Source: UBA1181 sp045113275 (GTDB lineage: Bacteria; Bacteroidota; Bacteroidia; Bacteroidales; Paludibacteraceae). From it: a stretch of 64,000 bases of DNA. The translations under genes and the position numbers were made by a program. Within the stretch, counting starts at the first letter, position 1. The number at the start of each line of letters is the position of its first letter. Below, in pieces: positions 26,260 through 35,776 of this stretch. Location of the stretch: positions 8,448-72,447 of the forward strand of contig JBGUIU010000012.1 of NCBI GenBank assembly GCA_045113275.1, given 5' to 3'. The notes under the pieces were generated by a model. That model made no database searches. It worked only from the letters and a program-made list of their open reading frames with translations, and was not told where the DNA came from.

Positions 26260-26883
26260 ATGATAATTAAAGTCTGTGGTATGAGAGAGACGAGCAACAT
26301 CCAAGAGGTGGAGAGCTTGGGTGTTGACTGGATGGGATTCATCTTTTACGAGAAATCCAAACGATTTGTTTCTGTTCGTCCCGAATACTTACCTATAAAA
26401 GTTAAACGAATAGGTGTATTCGTAGATTGTACGATAGAAAACATTCTTACTAAAATGGAAGAATTTCAACTCGATGGAATACAACTACATGGAAGTGAGA
26501 GTCCCGAATACTGCCAAGAGCTACGCAGAAGGATAAATCGTCCCATATTGATTAACAAAGCATTTGGCATCCGCACAATAGATGATTTAAAACAAATCGA
26601 TGCCTACGAAGGATTGTGTAATTACTTTCTATTCGACACCAAAACGGAAAGCAAAGGCGGCTCAGGTCAATCATTCGACTGGTCCATCCTCACTCATTAC
26701 CAAGGGGAGACACCCTTTCTACTCAGTGGAGGAATCGGTTTAGAAAACGAAGAAGAACTCAAATCCTTTCACCACAAACAACTCGCTGGAGTTGACTTAA
26801 ACTCCAAATTCGAGATTTCACCAGCGTTAAAAGACACAAATAAACTAGATCTATTTTTAAAAAATTTCAACAGATATGAATAG
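26260..26883 (+). CDS. trpF: Phosphoribosylanthranilate isomerase
   Basis: 207 residues. The catalytic Cys is in KVCGMRE (about 4-10) and the catalytic Asp in YFLFDTKTESKGGSGQSFDW. The phosphate-binding loop is LLSGGIGLEN followed by VDLNSKFE (the usual VDVSSGVE). It overlaps the trpA start by 8 nt, indicating coupled translation. Confidence 0.97.
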   Translation: MIIKVCGMRETSNIQEVESLGVDWMGFIFYEKSKRFVSVRPEYLPIKVKRIGVFVDCTIENILTKMEEFQLDGIQLHGSESPEYCQELRRRINRPILINKAFGIRTIDDLKQIDAYEGLCNYFLFDTKTESKGGSGQSFDWSILTHYQGETPFLLSGGIGLENEEELKSFHHKQLAGVDLNSKFEISPALKDTNKLDLFLKNFNRYE

Positions 26884-27652
26884 AATCAATCAACTTTTCC
26901 AATCCAATCCAACTCATTTATTGAGTCTATATTTCTGTGCAGGCTCACCTACTCTGGATTGCACCTCCGAAGTTATCAAAACACTTGAACGAAAAGGCAT
27001 ATCCATGATCGAAATAGGAATTCCGTTTAGTGATCCAATGGCGGATGGTCCAATCATACAATCCGCAGCGACTAAATCATTACGAAACGGAATGAGTCTT
27101 AAGAAACTTTTCCAGCAATTAAAAGACATTCGAAAGGATGTAAAGATACCACTCGTTATGATGGGGTATATGAATCCTATCATTCAATATGGATTCGAAA
27201 ACTTCTGCAAGAGTTGTAATGAGGTAGGTGTTGATGGCGTGATCATTCCTGATTTGCCTTTCAATGACTATATGAAAGAGTTTAAACCTATTGCAGACAA
27301 ATACGATCTGCGCATCATCATGCTGATCACCCCTGAGACAAGCGACGAACGAATTCACTTCATCGATCAAAACACAGACGGATTCATCTATATGGTCTCA
27401 TCCGCAGCCACAACAGGCGCTCAAAAATCATTCGATGAATTAAAGCAACAGTACTTCAACCATGTACACTCTTTGAATCTGAAAAATCCAACAATGATTG
27501 GATTCGGAATCAGTAACAAACAAACATTGGAATCAGCGCAAGCAAATGCCAATGGAGCCATCATCGGTTCTAAATTCGTACAATTACTAGACGAAGAGAA
27601 TGGTAATGCTGAAAAAGCAATAGACAGATTATTTGAAGCACTTTCCAAATAA
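26876..27652 (+). CDS. trpA: Tryptophan synthase alpha subunit
   Basis: 258 residues. The catalytic Glu/Asp motif is MIEIGIPFSDPMADGPIIQSA (Glu about 47, Asp about 58); further motifs are MGYMNPIIQYG, GVIIPDLPF, and the phosphate loop GFGISNKQT with GAIIGSKFV. It cleaves indole-glycerol phosphate and channels indole to TrpB. Last gene of the operon, with a terminator 27 nt downstream. Confidence 0.98.
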   Translation: MNRINQLFQSNPTHLLSLYFCAGSPTLDCTSEVIKTLERKGISMIEIGIPFSDPMADGPIIQSAATKSLRNGMSLKKLFQQLKDIRKDVKIPLVMMGYMNPIIQYGFENFCKSCNEVGVDGVIIPDLPFNDYMKEFKPIADKYDLRIIMLITPETSDERIHFIDQNTDGFIYMVSSAATTGAQKSFDELKQQYFNHVHSLNLKNPTMIGFGISNKQTLESAQANANGAIIGSKFVQLLDEENGNAEKAIDRLFEALSK

Positions 27653-27678
27653 GCGTCAAAACGTTTTCCATATTTATT

Positions 27679-27730
27679 AAGAGTGTGTCATTTACGGAAT
27701 TTCTCCCCTATTTGACACACTTTTATTTTT
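27679..27730 (+). terminator. Terminator between the convergent trpA and manA genes
   Basis: GAGTGTGTCA (27681-27690) and TGACACAC with following T (27713-27722) form a 9-10 bp stem with a ~22-nt loop, followed by a T-rich run. The stem reaches into the manA 3' end, so it may act on both strands. Confidence 0.7.
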
Positions 27731-28772
27731 CTCGCTTATAGTTCTTATTATCTATATAAACCTCTAATAATTTAGTAATACCTGCTTGATTGTTCGGAAT
27801 AACCATCATATCCGCAACAGAGGCAGGAACCAAGCAACTATTTCCCACTGTCAAAGAAACCTCCTTAATCTCTGGCATAACATTCCAGCCATACCCTTTT
27901 GTGCTTTCAATCCTAATTGTACAATCGCCTTGCAGACACATATAGATTACAAAAGAATCGTATTTAAAAAGTTTCCGATGGAAAGCTCGATTGATTTCCA
28001 ATAGCTTCACCGTGAAAAAAGGAGAGTCTGAAATACAGACAGGTTTATTGATTGTTCTATGATATTCAACTTTGGCTGATTCCGAAACCTGATAATCAAG
28101 TGCATCCACAGCAAGCTCCGTATGAAGTTGTCGTGGCTGACCATTTAATCCCATACGTCCATAGTCATAGATCCGATAGGTTATATCACTACTTTGTTGA
28201 ACTTCAGCCACCAGAGAGCCTCCACAAATAGCATGGACACGTCCAGCTGGAATAAAAAAGACATCTCCGACTTTTATATTATACTCCTGCAACACGTCAC
28301 AGATGGAGCCATCCTCAATTCGTTTGCCATATTCATACTTAGAAATCAACGAATTGAATCCACAATATAATTTAGCATCCGATTGAGCATCCATCACATA
28401 CCACATCTCTGTTTTTCCAAAGCAGCCATGACGTTGCATTGCCAACTCATCATTCGGATGGACTTGAACAGAAAGATTCTCTGCAGCATCAATAAATTTA
28501 ACGAGCAGTGGAAATACTGTACCATACTGGTTCAGGACAGTCTTGCCAACTAAATAATCTTTATATTCAACTACCAAATCATTCAACGTCTTACCCTTCA
28601 GCGGACCATTCTTCACCACTGATTCACTCTCTTTCACAGCACTTATTTCCCAACTTTCCCCAATCTTATCATTCGGATCGGAAAGAAGTCCCTTAAACTG
28701 TTTCAACCGATTTCCGCCCCACACCAACTGATGCAGATTCAACTCAAACAAGAACGGATATAATACAATCAT
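27723..28772 (-). CDS. manA: Mannose-6-phosphate isomerase, class I
   Basis: 349 residues. Zinc ligands of the cupin fold are visible in LSVQVHPNDELA (Gln/His), KTEMWYVMD (Glu) and AGRVHAICGG (His). The catalytic Arg region is SDITYRIYDYGR. It interconverts fructose-6-P and mannose-6-P, feeding GDP-mannose and fucose pathways. It begins 2 nt after the dehydratase gene and belongs to its operon. Confidence 0.95.
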   Translation of the reverse strand: MIVLYPFLFELNLHQLVWGGNRLKQFKGLLSDPNDKIGESWEISAVKESESVVKNGPLKGKTLNDLVVEYKDYLVGKTVLNQYGTVFPLLVKFIDAAENLSVQVHPNDELAMQRHGCFGKTEMWYVMDAQSDAKLYCGFNSLISKYEYGKRIEDGSICDVLQEYNIKVGDVFFIPAGRVHAICGGSLVAEVQQSSDITYRIYDYGRMGLNGQPRQLHTELAVDALDYQVSESAKVEYHRTINKPVCISDSPFFTVKLLEINRAFHRKLFKYDSFVIYMCLQGDCTIRIESTKGYGWNVMPEIKEVSLTVGNSCLVPASVADMMVIPNNQAGITKLLEVYIDNKNYKREK

Positions 28773-28774
28773 TT

Positions 28775-30700
28775 TTACTGTTTGTTTTTATCTAATTTAG
28801 AGAATACACTATTGTTGCTAATATATTCAGGAATAATCTCTTTAATCTTAGAGACAATGTCAAAATCATCTCCTGTCATAAGAATATTCTTCAATTCATC
28901 CAACTGTTGATCAACATATTTTTCCTCATATTTCACAACCCTAGCATGCATTATCTTAGGATGTTCTGTAGGGATTGTATTTTCCTTATTCGATAACAAT
29001 TCCTCAGATAATTTTTCACCAGGTCTTAATCCTATCTCTTTTATCTCTACATTTTTCAATTTAGAAAGACGTATCATGTTTTCTGCCAGATCATAAATAC
29101 GGACTGGCTTACCCATATCAAACACAAAGATGTCACCACTATCACCAATTGAACTTGCCTCCAGCACCAAATTAGCTGCTTCTTGAATGGTCATGAAATA
29201 GCGAAACACATCTTTATGCGTAACCGTCAAAGGTCCACCCATTTCCAACTGCTTATGGAAAAGCGGCACGACAGATCCACTGGAACCCAGAACATTTCCA
29301 AAACGAGTCGTCACAAAAGAGGTAGGAGTCGATGGACGGCTCTGAACAAAGATTTCAGCCAATCGTTTAGTTGCCCCCATTACGTTCGTTGGGTTAACAG
29401 CCTTATCCGTGGATATCATCACGAACTTCGCAGTTTTATATTTCATGGCAGTTTCCGACAACACCTTCGTACCAAAAACATTGGTGCAAGTAGCCTCATA
29501 CGGATTTTCTTCCATCAACGGAACATGCTTATATGCTGCTGCATGATAGATAATATCTGGATGATATTTTGAGAAGATACGATCAATCACAATAGGATCC
29601 CTCACATCTGCAATTTCAAAAATCACTCTGTTTGAAAAAACCTTATACACATCAGAGTTTTTCAATTCGAACTTTAAGTCAAAGATAGACGATTCTGACT
29701 GATCCAATGCAATCACCTGACGAGGATTATGCACAATCACCTGACGAAGAATCTCACTTCCAATAGAACCAGCCGCTCCCGTAACTAAGACAACTCGGTT
29801 ATCAATCTCCCTTACAATATTGTTTTCATTAATCACTATCGGATCTCTATCCAACAGATCCTCAATCTTAATGTTTTGCAACATATTAGGAGAGAACTGA
29901 TCATTAATCCATGAATCAATTTTAGGAACAACTTTAATTCTCAGTTTCAGATTCAACGCTTTATTGATGATCTCTTGTCGTCTGCTGACCGATATCTTCG
30001 GCAAAGCCAAGATCAGCGTATCGACCTCTTTTTGATCCACAAAAGAGCTGTTCAACACATTATTAGCCAAAAGAACTGGCGTACCATCGATTGACTTATT
30101 AGTGATGTTAACATTATCGTCTAAGAAAGCAATCACCTTACTTTTCGGAGAATCTGTTTGTTGTTTCAATGCATTACTTACCAATACACCCACATTACCT
30201 GCACCATAAATCACCACATTAGATGTGTTATTGGAATGTCCGAAGTCAAAATCACGATAAAAGTACTTTACAAAAAGTCGTTCAGAAATCATCATGACAG
30301 AGACGAAAGATACATGGAACAACATTTCGAAAGGCGCCAACAAATAGAATTCGATGTCTTGAATAAAGCAAGAGCACAATTTTATCACTAAATAAACAAC
30401 ATATACGACAAGATTGGCTTTCAAAATAAGTGTGACATCACTCAATCCTGCATGTCGAATTATTCCATAATAAGTCTTTGCAAAGACAAAAGAAAAAAGA
30501 TACAATAGCAGGATGGTAATAAACTTTCCGACCAGATCAAACATCGAAAAGGGAGTTGTATGACAACCAAACGAAACAACCAGCAGAAATACGAGGAACA
30601 CCACCATCAAATCGCATAAAAGCACCACCCATTTAGAAAATGGACTGCTTGAACAATGGCTCAAAATCGATTTAAATATATTACCTAAATATTCTGACAT
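28775..30700 (-). CDS. Membrane-anchored NDP-sugar 4,6-dehydratase (WbpM/CapD/PglF-like)
   Basis: About 641 residues from the ATG at 30700 (MSEYLGNIFKS). A start at 30769 is possible but would lie upstream of the promoter. Four or five transmembrane helices (about 25-145) precede a first nucleotide-binding domain (VVIYGAGNVGVLVSNAL) and a second, catalytic SDR domain: VLVTGAAGSIGSEILRQ, the catalytic Ser-containing FVMISTDKAVNPTNVMGATKR and the Met-for-Tyr position typical of WbpM-type enzymes (NVMGATK). They make UDP-4-keto-6-deoxy sugars for O-antigen, capsule or glycan linkers. The substrate cannot be told from sequence. Confidence 0.92.
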   Translation of the reverse strand: MSEYLGNIFKSILSHCSSSPFSKWVVLLCDLMVVFLVFLLVVSFGCHTTPFSMFDLVGKFITILLLYLFSFVFAKTYYGIIRHAGLSDVTLILKANLVVYVVYLVIKLCSCFIQDIEFYLLAPFEMLFHVSFVSVMMISERLFVKYFYRDFDFGHSNNTSNVVIYGAGNVGVLVSNALKQQTDSPKSKVIAFLDDNVNITNKSIDGTPVLLANNVLNSSFVDQKEVDTLILALPKISVSRRQEIINKALNLKLRIKVVPKIDSWINDQFSPNMLQNIKIEDLLDRDPIVINENNIVREIDNRVVLVTGAAGSIGSEILRQVIVHNPRQVIALDQSESSIFDLKFELKNSDVYKVFSNRVIFEIADVRDPIVIDRIFSKYHPDIIYHAAAYKHVPLMEENPYEATCTNVFGTKVLSETAMKYKTAKFVMISTDKAVNPTNVMGATKRLAEIFVQSRPSTPTSFVTTRFGNVLGSSGSVVPLFHKQLEMGGPLTVTHKDVFRYFMTIQEAANLVLEASSIGDSGDIFVFDMGKPVRIYDLAENMIRLSKLKNVEIKEIGLRPGEKLSEELLSNKENTIPTEHPKIMHARVVKYEEKYVDQQLDELKNILMTGDDFDIVSKIKEIIPEYISNNSVFSKLDKNKQ

Positions 30701-30731
30701 GAAATATAGTTGCGCACACAATTTATATGTG

Positions 30732-30760
30732 CAAATATAAACTATTTTATATATTTCAAA
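30732..30760 (-). promoter_or_regulatory. Promoter of the dehydratase-manA operon
   Basis: Minus strand TTTG (30760-30757), 17 nt, TATATTTG (30739-30732), 31 nt before the ATG at 30700. It also supports that start. Confidence 0.6.
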
Positions 30761-30835
30761 GAAATACAAACAATAAGATTTTCAATAAAAAAAAACTTTT
30801 CAGGCAAAAAGATTTTAAGTAAAAGATAAATGTGT

Positions 30836-30843
30836 TATTTTTG
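30836..30843 (+). promoter_or_regulatory. -7 promoter box for the thioredoxin-rfb operon
   Basis: TATTTTTG, a TAnnTTTG match, 33 nt before the ATG at 30877. No clean -33 element. Confidence 0.45.
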
Positions 30844-30876
30844 GGGTGAAATTTAGTAACTAAAATAAAACAGAAT

Positions 30877-31335
30877 ATGAAAATAAGATTAGTCAAAGCA
30901 ATAATTGCATGTTTCCTTTTTGGGATTTCTTCCTGCGTATGCGCTGCAAACAAAGAAGGTAATAAAGAATCCACAGGGAAAGTTATCCATATAAACTACG
31001 CTGAATTCAACAAGAGAGTGGTTGATGTCAAAGCTGATGGATGGAACTATCTTGGTGACAAACCATGCATCTTAGATTTCTATGCTAAGTGGTGCGGTCC
31101 ATGCAGAATGATTTCTCCATATCTTGACGATTTAGCTAAAGAGTATGGCGATCAGATATATATTTACAAAATAGATGTTGATGAAGAAAAAGAATTAGGA
31201 AGAATGTTCGGTGCAGTCTCTATTCCTTTGTTGGTTTTCATTCCACAAAAAGACCAACCGCAAATGGCGCGTGGTGCCATGTCAAAAGCTGAATTAAAGA
31301 ATGCCATTGAAACAGTTCTTCTTAAAAAGAAATAA
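30877..31335 (+). CDS. Exported thioredoxin-fold protein
   Basis: 152 residues. A signal peptide (MKIRLVKAIIACFLFGISSCVCA) has a possible lipobox ISSC, so it is periplasmic, perhaps lipid-anchored. The thioredoxin domain has FYAKWCGPCRMISPYLDDLA (CGPC redox centre), the KIDVDEEKELGRMF strand-helix and the cis-proline motif SIPLLVF. CGPC suggests thioredoxin-like chemistry in the envelope. It is 6 nt before rfbA, though no link to dTDP-rhamnose synthesis is expected. Confidence 0.9.
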   Translation: MKIRLVKAIIACFLFGISSCVCAANKEGNKESTGKVIHINYAEFNKRVVDVKADGWNYLGDKPCILDFYAKWCGPCRMISPYLDDLAKEYGDQIYIYKIDVDEEKELGRMFGAVSIPLLVFIPQKDQPQMARGAMSKAELKNAIETVLLKKK

Positions 31336-31341
31336 GTTAAA

Positions 31342-32211
31342 ATGAAAGGAATAATCTTAGCCGGAGGAAGTGCGACACGTCTCTATCCTCTATCTAAAGC
31401 TATATCAAAACAAATAATGCCTGTCTATGACAAGCCTATGATATACTATCCTCTTTCAACTCTTATGTTGGCAGGGATAAAAGAAATACTAATCATCTCA
31501 ACTCCTAGAGATTTACCAATGTTTCAACAGTTATTAGGCGACGGGAAACAATTAGGTATGTCTTTTAGCTACAAGGTACAAGAAACGGCTAATGGATTAG
31601 CTCAGGCATTTATTTTAGGAGCAGAATTTTTAAATGGTGAGAAAGGATGTTTAATCTTAGGCGATAATCTTTTCTATGGCCAGAATTTTTCTGCAATGTT
31701 GAAACGTGCGGCTAGCAAAGAAATCGGGGCTACAATATTTGGATATTACGTAAAAGATCCATCAGCATATGGTGTGGTTGAATACGATGAATCAGGAAAA
31801 GTTATTTCTCTTGAAGAAAAACCTAAAAATCCAAAGTCAAATTATGCAGTTCCCGGACTCTATTTCTATGACAAGACTGTCACAGAAAAAGCGAAGAAAG
31901 TAAAACCATCAGCAAGAGGTGAATACGAGATAACGGATCTAAACAAACTGTATTTAGAGGAAGGAACTCTGCAAGTGGATTTGTTCGGACGTGGGTTTGC
32001 ATGGCTCGACACAGGAAACTGTGATTCATTATTGGAAGCCAGCAATTTTGTTGAAACAATTCAAAAACGACAAGGTTATTATATTGCGTGTCTCGAAGAG
32101 ATAGCATGGCGTAACAAATGGATTAACGACGAACAGCTTAGGAGTTTAGGAACTCAATTGTCAAAAACTCAATATGGTCAATACATATTATCTTTATTAG
32201 AAGAAAAATGA
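31342..32211 (+). CDS. rfbA: Glucose-1-phosphate thymidylyltransferase
   Basis: 289 residues. Nucleotidyltransferase motif GGSATRLYPLSKAISKQIMPVYDKPMI (GGxGTR variant GGSATRL and the catalytic Lys), LGDNLFYG (metal Asp), VVEYDESGKVISLEEKPKNPKS, and GLYFYDKTV. It makes dTDP-glucose from dTTP and glucose-1-P, the first step to dTDP-rhamnose. Its stop overlaps the rfbC start by 4 nt (ATGA). Confidence 0.97.
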   Translation: MKGIILAGGSATRLYPLSKAISKQIMPVYDKPMIYYPLSTLMLAGIKEILIISTPRDLPMFQQLLGDGKQLGMSFSYKVQETANGLAQAFILGAEFLNGEKGCLILGDNLFYGQNFSAMLKRAASKEIGATIFGYYVKDPSAYGVVEYDESGKVISLEEKPKNPKSNYAVPGLYFYDKTVTEKAKKVKPSARGEYEITDLNKLYLEEGTLQVDLFGRGFAWLDTGNCDSLLEASNFVETIQKRQGYYIACLEEIAWRNKWINDEQLRSLGTQLSKTQYGQYILSLLEEK

Positions 32212-32756
32212 TTTTCACAGAACAAAAAATAAAAGGCGTTTGGGTGATTGAACCTAAAGTATTTGCTGATAGCAGAGGATATTTTATGGAAGCCTTCAAA
32301 CAAAACGAGTTTGAAGAGCATGTTGGAAAGATTAACTTTGTTCAAGACAATGAATCAAAGTCATCGTATGGAGTACTTCGTGGGTTACACTACCAGAAAG
32401 GTGAATTTTCACAAGCTAAACTGGTACGCGTAATCAAAGGTGAAGTTTTGGATGTTGCTGTTGATATCAGAAAAAGTTCTCCTACATTTGGTCAACATGT
32501 TGCCGTATTGCTTAGTGAAGACAACAAGAAGCAATTATTTATCCCAAGAGGTTTTGCACATGGATTTGTTGTATTAAGCGACGAAGCCATTTTCACATAT
32601 AAAGTGGATAATGTATATGCGCCACAAGCAGATGCAGGAATCATGTTCAATGATCCAACCATTGCTATTCAATGGCCTATTGACAGTTCAAAAATGTTAC
32701 TATCAGAAAAAGACAAGAAGCATCCTCAGCTGAAAGATGCCATTGTTTTTGAATAA
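32208..32756 (+). CDS. rfbC: dTDP-4-dehydrorhamnose 3,5-epimerase
   Basis: 182 residues, cupin fold of normal length. Motifs: DSRGYFMEAFKQNEF, FVQDNESKSSYGVLRGLHYQ (catalytic His in GLHYQ), LVRVIKGEVLDVAVDIRKSSPTFG, and FIPRGFAHGF. Third enzyme of the dTDP-L-rhamnose pathway, translationally coupled to rfbA. Confidence 0.97.
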   Translation: MIFTEQKIKGVWVIEPKVFADSRGYFMEAFKQNEFEEHVGKINFVQDNESKSSYGVLRGLHYQKGEFSQAKLVRVIKGEVLDVAVDIRKSSPTFGQHVAVLLSEDNKKQLFIPRGFAHGFVVLSDEAIFTYKVDNVYAPQADAGIMFNDPTIAIQWPIDSSKMLLSEKDKKHPQLKDAIVFE

Positions 32757-32769
32757 TATATAATATACC

Positions 32770-33621
32770 ATGAATATATTAGTCACTGGAGCGAATGGAC
32801 AACTTGGTAATTCCATTCAAAAAATTCATGTTCAATATCCTGAACATAAATTTATTTTCACGGATGTACCTGAAGTTGACATCACAAATCTTGATCTATT
32901 AAGAGAATTAGTCAAAAAAGAACAAATCGGAGCTATCATCAACTGTGCAGCATTCACCGCTGTTGACAAAGCAGAGAGTTGTGAAGAACTAGCGGAGAAG
33001 ATCAATGTAACAGGACCGAAGAATCTTGCTATTGCAGCACACGAAGTTGGTGCCAAATTGGTTCACATCTCAACAGATTACGTATTTGGAGGAAAGAACA
33101 GTTTGCCGCTGAAGGAAACCGATGAGACTGCACCTATTGGTGTTTATGGACGCACCAAACGTCAAGGAGAAATAGAAGTCGAAAAAACAGGATGTGATGC
33201 CATTGTCATTCGTACAGCATGGCTTTACAGCGAATATGGTAATAATTTTGTCAAGACGATGCTTCGTCTAGGCAAAGAAAGAGAAAGCCTCAACGTTGTA
33301 TATGATCAAATAGGAACACCTACCTATGCGACTGACTTAGCATATGCCATCATGACTTTGCTTAACAAAGGAATCTGCAAGTTTGAAATATACCATTTCT
33401 CCAATGAGGGAGTTATCAGTTGGTATGATTTCACAAAAGCTATATTTGAAATTGCAGGTTATAGTACAGCCGTAGGAGCTATTGAAAGCTATGAATATCC
33501 AACCGCAGCTGAACGTCCCGCTTATAGTGTTCTCAACAAACGGAAGATAAAAAAAGCAGGCGTCACAGTTCCTTATTGGAAAGATTCTTTAAAAGAGTGT
33601 ATGTCTATACTTTTAGCATAA
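32770..33621 (+). CDS. rfbD: dTDP-4-dehydrorhamnose reductase
   Basis: 283 residues, SDR fold. NAD(P)-binding VTGANGQLGNSI, NCAAFTAVDKAES, and the catalytic STDYVFGG with downstream YGRTKRQGE (Tyr-x3-Lys). Last step to dTDP-L-rhamnose. The second-step enzyme RfbB is not encoded in this cluster, so it must lie elsewhere. A terminator follows directly. Confidence 0.97.
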   Translation: MNILVTGANGQLGNSIQKIHVQYPEHKFIFTDVPEVDITNLDLLRELVKKEQIGAIINCAAFTAVDKAESCEELAEKINVTGPKNLAIAAHEVGAKLVHISTDYVFGGKNSLPLKETDETAPIGVYGRTKRQGEIEVEKTGCDAIVIRTAWLYSEYGNNFVKTMLRLGKERESLNVVYDQIGTPTYATDLAYAIMTLLNKGICKFEIYHFSNEGVISWYDFTKAIFEIAGYSTAVGAIESYEYPTAAERPAYSVLNKRKIKKAGVTVPYWKDSLKECMSILLA

Positions 33622-33624
33622 AAC

Positions 33625-33656
33625 AAAAAAAGACGAGCTTATCTCGTCTTTTTTTT
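33625..33656 (+). terminator. Intrinsic terminator after rfbD
   Basis: GACGAG (33632-33637), loop CTTAT, CTCGTC (33643-33648), extended by A7/T8 runs on both sides. It sits 4 nt after the rfbD stop. Confidence 0.9.
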
Positions 33657-33722
33657 GTCAAACACTTTATACGAACATTATTTTAGTACAACAGAATAAA
33701 CCAACACTTAAATCGATTAACG

Positions 33723-35162
33723 ATGATAACATTTACAGTCAGCCTACTGATCCTAATCATAGGGTATTTAGTGTACGGAAAATTCATTGAGACAATTGTA
33801 GCACCCGATGCCAACAAGACGACTCCTGCCATCGAACACAATGACGGGGTTGATTATCTTCCGCTTCCTACATGGAAGATTTTCATGATTCAATTTTTAA
33901 ATATTGCTGGAACAGGACCTATATTCGGTGCAATCATGGGTGCCAAATTCGGACCATCAGCCTATCTATGGATCGTATTAGGATGCATCTTTGCAGGTGC
34001 CACACACGATTATCTCAGCGGTATGTTATCACTACGAAACAATGGTGCAGGGTTACCTGAAATCATCGGAATCTATTTAGGAAAGAATGCAAAAAAAGCA
34101 TTTCTAATCTTCACGATATTTTTGATGACAATGGTAGGCGCGGTATTTGTATATAGTCCCGCAATGATTCTAGGCAACATGACAAAAGAATTTTTCACTA
34201 CCAACGCAGTATATATCTGGTGTGTGATAATTTTCATCTATTACTTGGTAGCCACCTTATTGCCAATCGACAAAATCATCGGTAAGATTTATCCTCTCTT
34301 TGCCATAGCTATTCTATTTATGGCAATTGCACTAGGCATCTCATTGTTCATAAAGTTCCCTACGCTTCCTGAATTATTTAATTCCGGAGTTAGTTCAGAG
34401 TCATTCAATGGGAAAGACATCTTCCCTGCCCTCTTTATCACCATCGCATGCGGTGCCATCAGTGGTTTTCATGCCACACAGAGTCCGCTTATGGCAAGAT
34501 GTATTACAAATGAGAAACATGGTCGCCGGATATTTTATGGAAGCATGATAACAGAAGGTATTGTAGCGCTCATCTGGGCCACTATATCTATGTACTTTTT
34601 CTATGGAGGCGGAGCAGCAGAACTAGGTGTTTCAAACACACTTCAAGCACCTGAGGTAGTAACGGTTGTCAGCAAAGGATGGTTAGGTATCGTCGGCGGA
34701 ATATTGGCATTGCTCGGTGTTGTGGCAGCTCCAATCACAAGTGGTGATACAGCCCTACGTTCAGCAAGATTAATCATTGCTGAGTTCCTACACATAGAGC
34801 AAAAAAGCATAAACAAAAGATTGTATATCTGTATTCCATTGTTCGTATTCACAATGGCACTCTTGTTCTTCAACATCTCAAATCCAGAAGGGTTTAACAT
34901 TATCTGGAACTATTTTGGATGGGCAAACCAAACGATGGCAGTCTTCACACTATGGGCGATAACCATTTATTTACGCAAAAGCAAGAAGTTGTATATTGTG
35001 ACATTATTGCCTGCTCTATTCATGACAGATGTTACCACTACATTCTTCTGTATAGCACCCGAATGTTTAGGATTAAATAGTACATTATCATACAGTATAG
35101 GTGCCGTATGCACAATTCTATGTCTTGTACTTTTCATCGCATCAATTAGGAAGAAAGAATAA
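33723..35162 (+). CDS. CstA family transporter (carbon starvation protein A)
   Basis: 479 residues with about 13 membrane segments, the length of the shorter Bacteroidota CstA type. Family motifs: LNIAGTGPIFGAIMGAKFGPSAYLWIVLGCIFAGATHDYLSGM near residues 57-105, HATQSPLMARC about 248, and APITSGDTALRSARL about 337. E. coli CstA and YjiY (BtsT) move peptides and pyruvate; the substrate here is not known. It is a single gene between a terminator and the unknown gene at 35230. Confidence 0.9.
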   Translation: MITFTVSLLILIIGYLVYGKFIETIVAPDANKTTPAIEHNDGVDYLPLPTWKIFMIQFLNIAGTGPIFGAIMGAKFGPSAYLWIVLGCIFAGATHDYLSGMLSLRNNGAGLPEIIGIYLGKNAKKAFLIFTIFLMTMVGAVFVYSPAMILGNMTKEFFTTNAVYIWCVIIFIYYLVATLLPIDKIIGKIYPLFAIAILFMAIALGISLFIKFPTLPELFNSGVSSESFNGKDIFPALFITIACGAISGFHATQSPLMARCITNEKHGRRIFYGSMITEGIVALIWATISMYFFYGGGAAELGVSNTLQAPEVVTVVSKGWLGIVGGILALLGVVAAPITSGDTALRSARLIIAEFLHIEQKSINKRLYICIPLFVFTMALLFFNISNPEGFNIIWNYFGWANQTMAVFTLWAITIYLRKSKKLYIVTLLPALFMTDVTTTFFCIAPECLGLNSTLSYSIGAVCTILCLVLFIASIRKKE

Positions 35163-35229
35163 GGTTCTAAAAATTAAGCTTTTTCATAATAGCAAATAAA
35201 AGCATCAAGGTTATAAACAGCTTATTATA

Positions 35230-35736
35230 ATGAAAAGGTGGCTAAAAATAGTGGGAGCAATTCTCTTAATCGGCTTCATAATTTTCATTGAAGTAATGGG
35301 ATTGGTAACTTATCTAATAGGCAAAGCAATGGATGAAGGTTGTAGTCAGGCACCTGAAAAGCCTGCTAACATACCTCAAACTGCTGTTTGGTCGGGAGAG
35401 TGCGAAACCGGGCATTGGGTAAATCTTGTCGAAATCCACGATGGCAAATATCGTTTTATGCTTTATGGCTTTGATGGAACGTTAGTGTTAGATGCTGATT
35501 TTGTACTCAAAGGAGAATCCAACTACAGACAAATTATAGATGAAAACAATTGGCAAGATCAAATATTAAATTATAAAGTGGATGCCGATTTTGTAAACAT
35601 AAAAGGAGGAAAACTAGAACTTGTATTACCTGCATACGGAGGAGAATACTGGGATAAAGACAAAGGAACCTTCATATGGGATAATGACAAAGACACAGAT
35701 AAATCAATAGATACGACAGCAAGCATGCCATCATGA
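35230..35736 (+). CDS. Unknown membrane-anchored protein
   Basis: 168 residues. One N-terminal membrane helix (about 8-31, VGAILLIGFIIFIEVMGLVTYLI) and an exported-looking beta-rich domain (VWSGECETGHWVNLVEIHDGKYRFMLYGFDGTLVLDADF), with an acidic tail. No family is recognised. It is followed 40 nt later by the kinase-like gene, and the two may be co-transcribed. Confidence 0.65.
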   Translation: MKRWLKIVGAILLIGFIIFIEVMGLVTYLIGKAMDEGCSQAPEKPANIPQTAVWSGECETGHWVNLVEIHDGKYRFMLYGFDGTLVLDADFVLKGESNYRQIIDENNWQDQILNYKVDADFVNIKGGKLELVLPAYGGEYWDKDKGTFIWDNDKDTDKSIDTTASMPS

Positions 35737-35776
35737 CCATAATCAGTACATACGTTAATCATTAAAATCAACCATT

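Noticed and set aside
19159..35176. Shared 13-mer GGTTCTAAAAATT after gldB (near 19160) and after cstA (near 35163)
   Set aside because: Only two copies in an AT-rich background and no surrounding similarity; probably chance.
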